From Climacteris rufus (taxonomy: Eukaryota; Chordata; Aves; Passeriformes; Climacteridae): a DNA stretch of 64,000 nt. Location: the NCBI GenBank assembly GCA_013398175.1, contig VZRZ01002233.1, forward strand, positions 309,223 to 373,222, in the 5' to 3' direction. Shown piece after piece: positions 1 to 10,589 of this stretch. The position numbers and the translations under genes are program-made. The notes beneath the pieces were generated by a model that ran no database searches, was not told the origin of the DNA, and saw nothing but the letters and a program-made list of their open reading frames with translations. The stretch's first letter is position 1, and every line of letters begins with the position of its first letter.

Positions 1-746
1 TTTTTGTGACTAGAACGGTCCTCCTCCAAGTAGATGAAACCAACATCAGTGTGTTTCTGACCAGAAACCTTAAAACTGAGTACCCCAGCCACAGGCTTTA
101 TGTTCATTGTACCTGCTGTAGGTAGTAGCAGCAAAGTATTTTAAAAATGTAATAATCTTGGTAACTGCATAAACTTTTCTGCTACTTCATTTTTGGGACC
201 AAGTACAGCCTTGATAGTGAGACTTTTTTGGAGTTTCTGTTGTGTTAAAAACAACCCTATTTTTTTCGTTGTCCTTGTAACTTGAATGATTGCACTCAGC
301 CTCATTATGTTTGCTCCAGAGTGTACGTAACCTACTTTGAGTTATCTTTGCCCTCCTCAGTAATTAATTCAATCCAGAGCCTTGTTTAAAATATTGCTGT
401 GTGCATCGCTTTTATGATCTTTTCTCAGTCAAAACGTTGACTTTGATGGGAAAACTCGAATGAATAAAGATTTGGTTTTTTGGCCCTAAGACCTGATTTA
501 AACCAACAAGTTCAAGGAATTCTGAATAAGGGTTATTAATAACATTGGCGCTAACAGTTATTGTTAAAAAATTCTCACATTACAGATGTCTTTGACTGTT
601 GAAGTGCTCTGCTCTTTAGAATATTCTGCTTCCACTTTCCATTTTTATTTACTTTATATTTTTCACTCATGCTCCAAAAGACTCTTAAGTAGCTTTTAAA
701 ATATCCAGCTTCCTGGATTTGCATCCAAAGCCTCAGATTTCTGCTA

Positions 747-840
747 TTTTGGTGGGGGGTTGTTTTGCGTTTTGTTTTGGGGGTTGGGTGGTTTGTTGGT
801 TTTTGTTTGTTTGTTTGTTTTCTTTTTTTTAAAGAAACTG
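747..840 (+). repeat. G/T-rich low-complexity tract
   Basis: About 90 bases made almost only of G and T, with runs of five and six G, several TTTG units and a terminal T run. This is simple sequence; loops between G runs are long, so a stable G-quadruplex is possible but not clearly supported. Confidence 0.75.
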
Positions 841-3800
841 ATCTGAAGGTGTCAAAAAGCCAAGAGTCTTCCCATGGGCAGTATGAACTTACATGACCTT
901 CATATAGCTTCTCTCCTCTTAAGAAGGAACAGTATTTGCCTTGCTTTGGCCGAAATTTGTAGAACATATAGACATTCTTTCTGTTGCAATAGAGTCAAAA
1001 TAGAGTCTGAGAAAGATCAGTACCATGCTGCTTTGTTCCGATCCTTTATCTTGAAATGAAACTCTTAAATGAAATAAACCTTTAGCTCATTTTAAATTGA
1101 CTTATTTTAACAAATAGTTATGCAAACTATCCTTATGCAATAGTTTTTTTCCAGACAGCAATCTTGCTGCTGTTATAACATCACTATGATGCAATAATAT
1201 GAACAATAAAATCCTCTGTTTGAGTCTTATTACACACTGTTAAGCAATGTATCTGACTCATCAGCTTAATTGACTCTTCTAGGTGACCTTGCCATGATCA
1301 TTACAGCCAGTTATGAGATATAAATGTGCTTAGACTATGTAATAGAAAAAAAATGCAAATAGATGGCCAATTCCTGCAGCCCATTCTAAAAGAAAATGAC
1401 AATTGATTTCTGTGTGAGTATTTTACAGTATAAAAACATTACCTTAAAGTATTTTAATTTTTTTAAATAACTACAAGATCATGTAGCTGTCTAATACTAA
1501 TGATGGTAAGCATGACTGTCAAAATAAAATTGTGTAAGCAAGGGAATACTTGGACTTGACTAAAAATGTAATAGAAGCAACATTCTTAAAAAAATTTATT
1601 AGAAGGTAGATCTGAAATGAATTATTACTTAAGCCACCTCAGATACCGTGCTTTTTCGTAATTCACTTGTTGAATTGGTCCGTGTCCAAAATAGCATTCT
1701 ATGACCCTGAATTTCATGACATATGTTAAACAAATCTATGTTCTCTTAGAAAGAATGCCTTATTTAAGACATGGCTTTTTTCCCTTTCTGGACTTGCTCC
1801 ACCTCGGTGTAATTTTCAGTCTGTCCTGAATAATTAACCAGTTTTTGCTACAGAGGTATCTGCACGGCAGCTGGCTATATAGGTGTCAGTGCTGCAAGAC
1901 TTCCTTTTACAAGTGGAATGCAACCCAACAAAGAAAATAATGCTCAGCCTGGCAAGTGGTCTGGACCACCTCACAGAACTGGAGCTCTAAATGTTGCTAT
2001 TTCTCTCTCTGTTTGCAGTGATTGGTTGATCACATTTTACAGCCAGTGTTTATTTTATTTATTTACTGCAGTTGCTATATAACAAGATGAACATTTAGAG
2101 CATCAGCTGGGATTAATTGACATAATTCTGTTGCCTTTAAACAGAGCCATATAAATTTAGGTCAGCTGAAGGTCTGGTCCGTGCATTTTAAGAACACAGT
2201 TCAATAACAAAAAGCCATTTATTGTCAGAATAATTAATATTTGATTTTGTGGGCTTTTTTTTAATGGTTTATAACTAAGAGAAAGCTGAGACTGTATTTC
2301 CAGAACATGGTTGCTGTTAAGTTATAGCTTTTTGCAGTCTAGTTCTTCCTGCTGTCAAGTAGCTACTGAAATGAGAAACATACTGTCATAGTACTCTAAC
2401 TTCAGTAACAGTTGTTTCTATTGAGGTTTTATTAAAAATACTGGAAAATGATATGATATTTACTACATTGCATATGTATATGTACATACTTTATATATTA
2501 TATATATGGAATTAAATATTTACCCAAGTTATACATATATATTTCCTTTGCTTCTCAGTTTTGAAGTTTTTCCTGGTGCTGTGAGTACTATTCTTAGATC
2601 TTGTTTTCCACCCATTAAATCAGAGCAATAAACAGCTTGTTTTGGGAAAAATGAACAAATCTGGTAGAATCATACTGTCTTCATAAGGAAATGGAAGAAA
2701 ATACGGGACAAATTTGCACCTATTAAGCTTGACTGACCTTTCTGAACAACAGCTACCCTTAACATATATTTTGTACCCTCCAAATAGTAATTTTATTTGT
2801 GTCATTTGCCTTTGGTAAGCAGGCTGTACTCTAATGAGTTAATTTGTAGTTATTAAGATAAACAGTAACTTAAGTAATTTTTCTAACAATGAAAGACTTT
2901 TGTAAAAATTACATATGACATCAGCTTTCTGGGTACAGCAAGGAGTTGGGTAATACAAATTAATAGTGTTTCAAGTTCCATGACAATCTTACTCATTTTT
3001 GCTTAAATTTGATTGAACAGTGTCATAATAAATGATTTCTGATGTTCCAAACAGAATGTATTTTGTGGACATATCCCATTTTTTTTCTTTCAATAGCATG
3101 ATCAACATTTTAGCAGAAGTGGGTCATCTTGTACAAAGCTATCATCATCAGTGTTCCACTGACCTAATTACACATTGGTCCTGAAACAGTAAGCACATAA
3201 GATGTCCATGAAGTTGGAGGAATAGGGAACTGTGTACATGATCAATAGTTCTGCATTGCTCCATGCTGTTGTAATGGATTCATGGTCTTTATGCATGTTA
3301 TTATTATATAACAACAGTAATATTGGTGGTAATGTTTGTATTGTAAATGCTTTTCCCCTTTGTGACTGTGGATAACCTGTCCATCATAGCATAAAACTCA
3401 GTCACCTATTTTTTTTCCAAAAAGTTTTAACTTCATTTGTTCTACATTGTCTAAACCCTCTTGCCCACAAATCTGGCCAAGGGATGATATCCTTTCAGTG
3501 TAGTCAGCATTAAAGCTTTTCTTCAGCAGGAACATAAATTTACAAACTGTTATAGGTAAAGGGCAAGAAGAAGTATATTGAAGGATTTCAGGGGAGATTG
3601 GAAATCCTCTCTATTAGAGAGGATTTCTGATTTCTGATTGACCTAATGATAGGCACAGAATTTCATGGCATAATTTTTTTCTGTGGAAAGCAGTAGGGGT
3701 AGAGTATCTCCAAAAATTTTCAGCAGTGTTTAGGAAGGCTGTGTATCTACCACCTGAGCTTAAACTTAGCCTCCTGTCCCATGTGTGCAATGAGAATATT

Positions 3801-4499
3801 TTTTTCTGTACCTCATAAAAGTATTGAGACAGATAACTGTTTTTAGAACACTTTGAAGATAAAGTGCAAAATATATCCTTAAGTTTTTCAAAATTTGAAA
3901 TGCAAACTGGTGACTTTATAATCTACGCACAACTTTTACAGCAGCTTATCTAGTATGTGGATACATTTTCAAAATTGGTAAACTGTGGCAAAATAGTGGC
4001 AGTAATATAATTAATGATACCTATGCCAAAGGTGGACAACAGCAACTGAAAATAAGCAGAGACATCAATACAAGCTGTAATTGTGCTAGAGTGTGCCATA
4101 TAGTGGTGGTGATGACAGAGGCATGGTTCTTTCCTAAAACAAGAATCTATACTTAGCTGCTATTTTCTTCCATTTTTTAAAGGACTGAGATATATAATTT
4201 TTTTGTAGACACAGTGATACAAAAGTGAATTGTGTTTGAGCATCCAATGCTAGAAATGGGATTTAATTTAGTTTCATAGAATCACTATCAAAATGTTAGA
4301 GCACTAGAATAAAAATATAACAGATAAAAAGAATAAAAAGTAGATAAAACAGCTGTTTTATCCTAGGAGATATTTGAAAAATTATGCTTGGGAATAGCTT
4401 TAATTATTTTGTTAAGTATAAATAAAAATATGCAGTTATTCTATGGGGAAATTTAGGTACATGAGGAGGCCCACATGCATTCTCTAAAGCAGAAATGAC

Positions 4500-4507
4500 T
4501 TATGTAA
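4500..4507. promoter_or_regulatory. TTATGTAA, D-box/E4BP4-type site
   Basis: Exact match to the site bound by NFIL3 and PAR bZIP factors (TTAYGTAA). It lies upstream of the NFIL3 coding exon, so autoregulation is conceivable. The motif is short and AT-rich; a handful of chance matches are expected in 64 kb. Confidence 0.25.
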
Positions 4508-5089
4508 TTAAATTACACAAAAGAGAGAAAGATTGTGGCCCTGTCCTTAAACCTTTGAGACCTTTCAATTATTACAGTGTGAATACATAAATCTCCAGGA
4601 TCAGATCTTGAATGTGCTATGTTGTCACTTCGGTATTTTTTGAAGTCCCATGGATAATTTTTTTGTGATTTCTGCATACATAATTTCTTGCTTCAATAGC
4701 ATGAGTCCTATACAACAGTCTCATTAATACTTGGATCTGAGGTTGTATTCTGCTTCTGTTGAAGCCAATGGCAAAATTGCTGTGGGAGCAAGACTGGCTC
4801 TGTAATTAAGTTAATAGGGTCGAGAGTTATTACATTGTAGAATTGGCACTCAATGCCATTAACATCAACCAACCAAATGTTGGTTTTATAACACTTTATG
4901 AGGGAGTGATAGAGCAATTGAAAAATTAATCATAAGGGAAAATACTGGAATTTAAAATGTAGTCAGAGGAATCATTACAGTTCATTAATTTATGTGTAAA
5001 TACTCATGTTTTCCAATAGAATTATAAAATGCAAGTGAAGTGAAGTGAAATGGCTGGTTCCATTGAAGGCATGTTGCCATTATCATCAG

Positions 5090-5490
5090 ATGGAGTTTAA
5101 TTTGTTTACAGACTCAGCATTGGCCTGTTCTGTTGCCCTGAGTTTTGCAGTTCTTCGATGTTTTCATTTTTCTGTAACAGTTTCTCACGCATTCTCTGTA
5201 AACATAGCCATGTTTTTCTAACTGTGTTCTATTGTTTGCATTCCTTTCTCCTGGGCGGAGATATTTGATGGATATTTCCTTTGACCAGTGTGATTGAGGG
5301 GTGGCAAGTTCTCCTTCCAATCCACTGTGGTCTCCAGGAGAATATAAAATAAAGTGCGGGGTCTCGACCCCCGTTTTTTTGGCCTGCAGTTTGGCTCTGT
5401 CTCTCCAATGTGTGTCTGCGTCTTTCTTTCATGTCCAAAGTGCGACACTGATCCACATGGAGAAGTATTAATAAACAAGGGTTTTGACTT
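5090..5490 (+). mobile_element. Possible degraded LTR (retroviral type)
   Basis: A TATA-like motif at about 5343 overlaps an AATAAA at 5346. A G/C stem follows (GGGGTCTCGACCCCC, 5358-5372), then a pyrimidine- and TGTG-rich stretch resembling U5, and a second AATAAA at 5469. This order resembles a U3-R-U5 unit on the + strand. No matching direct repeats or clear TG...CA ends were found, so boundaries are approximate and the call is tentative. Confidence 0.35.
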
Positions 5491-7526
5491 CTGTTTGTAA
5501 AGCCAGTATTCCGGTTACCATGATAAAAGTGCTCAAGAAATATGGAAAGAGTTCAAGATCTCTTGTTTTGTTAATTCACTAAAGTAATGGCATTAGGTCT
5601 AAGTGTATAAATAGCAAACCCATATAACTATGTCAGTGGGTTACACGTCTGTCTTGACAGCTTTACTGATGGACTCTGGCAGAGAGCAAAGTTGAATATT
5701 GTGTGCAAAAACACGGTCGTTTTGATACATGCTTAATATTTGCTGTAGATTGCATGCCACTTATGTTCTGCCTGTTTGTGCCAGGAAAAATGTGTACAGG
5801 AGGGAGATGGGCCAAAACCAGAGTTACCAGTGCTACAGTGTGCAGATTGGGCCATTCCAGTGTACAATCTGCAGATGTCCCATGGAACAAGGGACATGAA
5901 CTCTGCAGCTTGTTGGGCTAAGTGCAGCTCAGTGCCAGTGTTAGGCTTGCAGGTATATGAGGACATGCAGTGGAGTTTTTGTCAACAGTCATGTTGATGA
6001 ACTATATCATTAGTCTACATTCATTTAGGAAAAAAACAACCCACAATCCAAAATCTTTTTGCTAATTTTTATTACCGTTATTAGTATTTTTCGTAGACCA
6101 CAGGAAACACCAACGTGGAGTAGCTTTGAGCTAGAAACTACAGATATATTCTGAATTCTTATCCTGACACAGTCTTGTTGAAGACTAAACATTTGCTTTT
6201 ATATCATGTGGAAATAACAGATGTGAATATAAGAGGAAAAAAAGAAGTTGTATTAAATCTGTGTAGGTATGGTTTCGTTCTAAAATATCCACTGATTCTA
6301 TAAGTACTTCCTTGCTGTTGCTACCATTTCAAGTGTGTGTAGGGTATATAGCGTATATACATATGTATATATGTGTAAAAAGGATATATGATATATGCAT
6401 TTTCTGGAAGAACAAATATTTGGGTTTGAGTGCAGCTCTTTAGTACTGTTAAATTCAATAAGAGCTCTGAATTGGTAAGAACATGAAATTTCACAAAAAT
6501 TGTTTTGAACCGCTTTTACTTAGGTGAGTGTTGGCTGAGATACATGCTAAGTGATTATTTCATAGGTATTCATAGGTATATGTTACACTGTTTCCTGCTG
6601 CATGCCATAGAAGGGGTCTGCTACTGGTACAAGTGAATACAGTGATTGTAATATATCAAGACAATTATGGATCAGTAACCGTGTATTCCCAGTTCTACAG
6701 GATAATGAAATGAAATCCCAGGATTCTATTCATGTCAAATGGTGTTATGCAGACTGAATATTCTACAAATGTGACAAAAGGTCAAGTGGCCTCGTATTTT
6801 TCTTTTTTTTAAGTGTCAGCAATGATTTAATTGTTGAGTTGTATTAGGCTTACAGTGGTATACATATTAATTAAACCATTGATTGCATGTATCAGTGAAA
6901 AGGACAAAATGGCTATACACCTATTTCAGCAAATCAAACTATACTGAAAGTTTGGACAAACAGATGTTGCTTTGCTGTAGGGTTTCTTTTTGGTTTTAAA
7001 CCTGATCCAGCTCTTATTTACCTTGACAGAAAGCTCCCTTTGACTCCACTTAGAATTTTGGATCAGGGTCTAACTATGTAACTGCTTGTGTGTTTGAGGT
7101 GCACTTCTTCTTTTCAGACATGGCAATTTGTGGTGCTGCTTTTGCACTAAAATATTGGATGCTGTCTTTGGTGTGGCTATTTTTCATTAGGGCTGTATTA
7201 TCAAAGACAAATGGTTACATGTCAGTAATTAACCACGGATTTTAGGAAATTCTACTTAGTTGTTCTATTATATGTGTTAATTTTTCATGACAGAAGAGTT
7301 GGCTTGTTTTGATGGAACAGAACCCATCTTGAAATCTTAATCTTTTATGACCCTGCTTAATTGTTATTACATCACTCACTCCACTTTGCCTTCTGGAAAA
7401 GACAAGAGAAACTGGCACAATCCATTAATTCTTTTATAACTTTCTTGACTGATAATGTTAAAATTAGTTTCATTAGTCATTGTAAAAACATTCCCAGTAA
7501 ACAGACACATTAATCTGAAGTGGCTG

Positions 7527-7597
7527 ATTTTTTTTTGGTTTGTTTTTTGTTTTGTTCTGTTTTGTTTGTTGGTTTGGTTTGGGGTTTTTTGGGTTGT
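7527..7597 (+). repeat. G/T-rich low-complexity tract
   Basis: About 70 bases of T and G only, apart from one C, in TTTG/GGTTT-like units. It resembles the tract near 750-840. Confidence 0.75.
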
Positions 7598-8052
7598 ACA
7601 GGCAAGAATGGTGCTGACTCAGTAGGCAGTTCTATAAAAGCACTTGGCATACTACATTCATTTTACCAGGAACATGACTGACTGTGGAAAATGAGATACT
7701 GAGAAACTGTGTCTAAGATCAAGACCAAATGATCTTATGAGAATAAATATTTTTGCATTAAAAGGCACTAAGTAAAACAAGGACCAATTTAAACCCCTAA
7801 GTTCAAGTTTAATTATTAAAATGCCTGAAGCTAAAGGTTAAACCAATTTTTCTTTGTTAATGGTAAGACTTTTAGGTCTATACTTCTACTTCATTGCAAA
7901 TACTGTACATGAGGTGCACATGCCTCAGTGGTATTTAACTTAACTTTGACACAATACTATTTGTCAAATGCAAATTTTTAATTCGGTGTTATTTTTCAAA
8001 TGTATTTTTCAATCCTGATTTTTAAGTTTTATATGTAAGATACAAGGAAAAA

Positions 8053-8060
8053 TTATGTAA
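8053..8060. promoter_or_regulatory. TTATGTAA, D-box/E4BP4-type site
   Basis: Second exact copy of the NFIL3/PAR bZIP recognition sequence upstream of the NFIL3 exon, about 0.85 kb before the start codon and followed by a T run. Same caution as for the copy at 4500. Confidence 0.25.
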
Positions 8061-8712
8061 TTTTTTTTTGGTCAATATTTTTAAATCATTAGGTACTTGC
8101 CTAAATTATATCTGTGAACTTGCTAGTTTGAATTAATATGATGCATACAAACATTTGTATATATATTTACAGGATTCAAAAGAAACAAATGCTTAATAGC
8201 TATAATGGATAGTGGTAGTATTTTAAGACAATAGAAAGCACTGCATCTTCTCTAAATCAGTTTATGTTATTTTTAATCCATGAAGGACCCAAATATATTG
8301 CATTTCTAAGCCATACACTACAGCTGTTTTCAGAAGAGATGCTTTAATGTGGAACAAGATACTTTTGCAGTGCTGCTCATAAACATAGTTGGTGTCCTGC
8401 AGCCTCAAGTTTGGAGGTTTTAGTTTGGCCAGTGATATCATGGAAGGTTCTGTGATAGCATTACTGTAGGATCAAAACTCAAATAATTTTTAATTGATTT
8501 TTCCTTGGAGCATATATTATTTGTTTTGGAAGCAAATCTGCTACTTCTAGGTATCATGAAATTTAGAATATCAGTTTTTTCAGTGTTGAGCTCTCTTCAT
8601 ATTACAGTAGGTTTAATGAACCATATGCTAGTCTAAGCTATTTACTAAAAGCTACTTTTGTGTGTCCTGAACCAGCAATTCCTAAATAGTAATAAAATTC
8701 TCTATTTATTTC

Positions 8713-8714
8713 AG
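8713..8714 (+). other. NFIL3: Candidate splice acceptor of the NFIL3 coding exon
   Basis: A pyrimidine-rich tract (about 8700-8712) ends in TTTCAG, giving an exon start at 8715. An alternative acceptor ends in TTGTAG at 8886, only 21 bases before the start codon. The two choices differ in whether the 5' leader contains two upstream ORFs. The sequence alone does not decide between them. Confidence 0.5.
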
Positions 8715-8783
8715 GTTTTTCAGAAGATTCCCATTGAATCTGCTAAGAAAATTGGTTCTAGACAGACCCTTCTGTCTGAGATT

Positions 8784-8908
8784 ATGAAATAAAAGGAAGA
8801 ATGTGCGTGGATTTAAAATTACTGTATTTATCAACTTGTGGAGTAAGAAGTACTGGGGTGATATCTTGCTGTGTTGCTTATTGTAGATCTACTACAAATT
8901 GTTTCTGA
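8784..8908 (+). promoter_or_regulatory. Two upstream ORFs in the possible NFIL3 leader
   Basis: If the acceptor at 8714 is used, the leader holds a minimal uORF (Met-Lys-stop, 8784-8792) and then a 35-codon uORF starting at 8801. The second one's TGA (8906-8908) shares its last base with the A of the NFIL3 ATG, forming TGATG. This arrangement is known to allow termination and reinitiation or to damp translation. If the acceptor at 8886 is used, neither uORF start is in the mRNA. Confidence 0.45.
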
Positions 8909-10281
8909 TGCAGCTGAGAAAAATGCAGACCCTTAAAAAGGAGCACGGACCTGTTGACACAAGTAGCAATGTGGACAAAATCATGGTACTTAAGTCGACT
9001 TTAGCAGAAGTATCTGAAGAATTGTCTACAAATGAAGATATACTACTTACTGAAGCAAGTAGTGGAAAGAGCAAATCTTCAGCTTGCCGGAGAAAGCGAG
9101 AATTCATTCCAGATGAAAAGAAAGATGCTATGTATTGGGAGAAAAGGCGGAAAAATAATGAAGCTGCCAAAAGATCTCGTGAAAAGCGACGACTGAATGA
9201 CCTTGTCTTAGAGAACAAATTAATTGCACTGGGAGAAGAGAATGCCACTTTGAAGGCAGAGTTGCTTTCGCTGAAGCTCAAGTTTGGTTTAATTAGTTCT
9301 GCAGCCTATGCCCAAGAGATACAGAAACTCAGTAGCTCAACAACTGTGTATTTTCAAGATTATCAGAGTTCCAAATCAAATATTAACTCATTTGTAGATG
9401 AACATGAACCATCTATAGTTAGTAGCAGTTGTATTTCTGTCATTAAGCATTCTCCTCAAAGCTCAATGTCTGATGTATCTGAAGCATCAACTGTAGAGCA
9501 CACCCAACCAAGTCGTATACAAAGCAACTGTAGAAGTCCAGAAAATAAGTTCCAAATTATAAAGCAGGAGCCCATGGAATTAGAGAGAGAGCCAAGAGAT
9601 GACAGAGGTTCATATAAAGCATCCATATATCCAAACTACATGGGAGCTACCTTCAATGTGTACTCACATTCTCCTCCTCTCTTGCAAGTTAATAGGTCCT
9701 CTAGTAATTCCCCAAGAACATCAGAAACTGATGATGGTGTAGTTGGAAAGTCATCTGATGGAGAAGATGAACAGCAGGTTCCTAAGGGTCCAATTCATTC
9801 CCCAGTTGAACATAAAAATGTTCATGCAACAGTTAAAGTTCCAGAAGTGAATTCTTCAGCTTTGCCTCACAAGCTTCGAATCAAAGCCAAAGCCATGCAA
9901 GTTAAAGTGGAAGCAATGGATAATGACTATGATGCAACACAGAAATTGTCATCACCCATTGACATGTCCTCAAAAAGACATTTTGAGCTTGAAAAACATG
10001 GTGGGCAAAATTTGGTGCATTCTTCTCACACTCCTTTCTCGGTTCAAGTGACTAACATCCAAGATTGGTCACTTAAACCAGAACTCTGGCATCAGAAGGA
10101 ACTCAACGTTAAGATTCAGAGTGGTTGTAAAACTGGAGTTGTTGAAATAAAAGACAATATCTACAATGTCTCTGAGTCAGAGAACCTCTATTTGAAGCAG
10201 GGCATAGCAAACTTATCTGCAGAGGTTGCTTCACTTAAAAGACTTATAACTACACAAATCTCTGCATCAGACTCTGGTTAA
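8908..10281 (+). CDS. NFIL3: NFIL3 / E4BP4, bZIP transcriptional repressor
   Basis: Complete 457-residue single-exon frame for a nuclear basic leucine zipper factor. It binds TTAYGTAA sites, represses D-box driven clock and metabolic genes, and in vertebrates directs NK and innate lymphoid cell development. The basic region (about residues 73-95, with the NNEAAKRSREKRR signature) is followed by a short zipper (about 99-127). A tract around residues 315-365 (SSALPHKLRIKAKAMQ...SSPIDMSSKRHFELEKH) corresponds to the mapped repression region of the human protein. The C-terminus ends ISASDSG. The ATG at 8908 is chosen because MQLRKMQ is the conserved N-terminus; the frame is open only three codons further, from a TTG. 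The protein is five residues shorter than the 462-residue human form as I recall it, through three small losses. No break is seen. Confidence 0.98.
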   Translation: MQLRKMQTLKKEHGPVDTSSNVDKIMVLKSTLAEVSEELSTNEDILLTEASSGKSKSSACRRKREFIPDEKKDAMYWEKRRKNNEAAKRSREKRRLNDLVLENKLIALGEENATLKAELLSLKLKFGLISSAAYAQEIQKLSSSTTVYFQDYQSSKSNINSFVDEHEPSIVSSSCISVIKHSPQSSMSDVSEASTVEHTQPSRIQSNCRSPENKFQIIKQEPMELEREPRDDRGSYKASIYPNYMGATFNVYSHSPPLLQVNRSSSNSPRTSETDDGVVGKSSDGEDEQQVPKGPIHSPVEHKNVHATVKVPEVNSSALPHKLRIKAKAMQVKVEAMDNDYDATQKLSSPIDMSSKRHFELEKHGGQNLVHSSHTPFSVQVTNIQDWSLKPELWHQKELNVKIQSGCKTGVVEIKDNIYNVSESENLYLKQGIANLSAEVASLKRLITTQISASDSG

Positions 10282-10585
10282 GTTACTACTGAATAGAGGC
10301 TTATTGTTTTAAAGGACGTCATTTGCAGTAGATCAATATGTTTTGTATGATGCTGAATTTTCACTGGACTTGTGATGTCATTTCACTGTAATGTTCACAT
10401 TATGTCTGATTGGTGTCTTTTTGTGCACAAATTATTATGAAGACTAGGTTGTGCTATGATCACTATGCCTTGAGTATAGTCAAGTAGCCTGTACAAAGGC
10501 TGTATATAGTGAACTTTATTTTTTTCTGTTCTACTACAAAGCGTGCAAGTTACCAGTTACAATAAAATATTGGTGACAAACATAG
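10282..10585 (+). other. NFIL3: NFIL3 3' untranslated region
   Basis: About 300 AT-rich bases between the NFIL3 stop and just past the AATAAA at 10561. It has CRE-like elements: GACGTCAT near 10316 and TGATGTCA near 10374. The short length agrees with the compact terminal exon of vertebrate NFIL3. Confidence 0.7.
10561..10566 (+). terminator. NFIL3: NFIL3 polyadenylation signal AATAAA
   Basis: A canonical AATAAA lies 280 bases after the stop codon, followed by a GT-containing stretch. It is the first such hexamer downstream of the coding frame. Confidence 0.75.
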
Positions 10586-10589
10586 AACA

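Larger units (their letters stand above)
1..8714. other. NFIL3 5' flank or intron 1, non-coding
   Basis: AT-rich sequence with no reading frame that resembles a protein. It ends at a good splice acceptor just before the NFIL3 exon. In mammals the NFIL3 coding exon is preceded by a long intron and a non-coding GC-rich first exon; no GC-rich first exon is visible here, so most or all of this stretch is probably intron 1, with the promoter to the left of the window. It holds two G/T-rich low-complexity tracts and one LTR-like remnant, listed separately. I see no tRNA, CRISPR or other RNA gene. Confidence 0.6.

Noticed and set aside
8892..9281. 129-codon minus-strand frame opposite NFIL3
   Set aside because: It is the antisense shadow of the bZIP coding sequence; serine/phenylalanine-rich composition and no domain.
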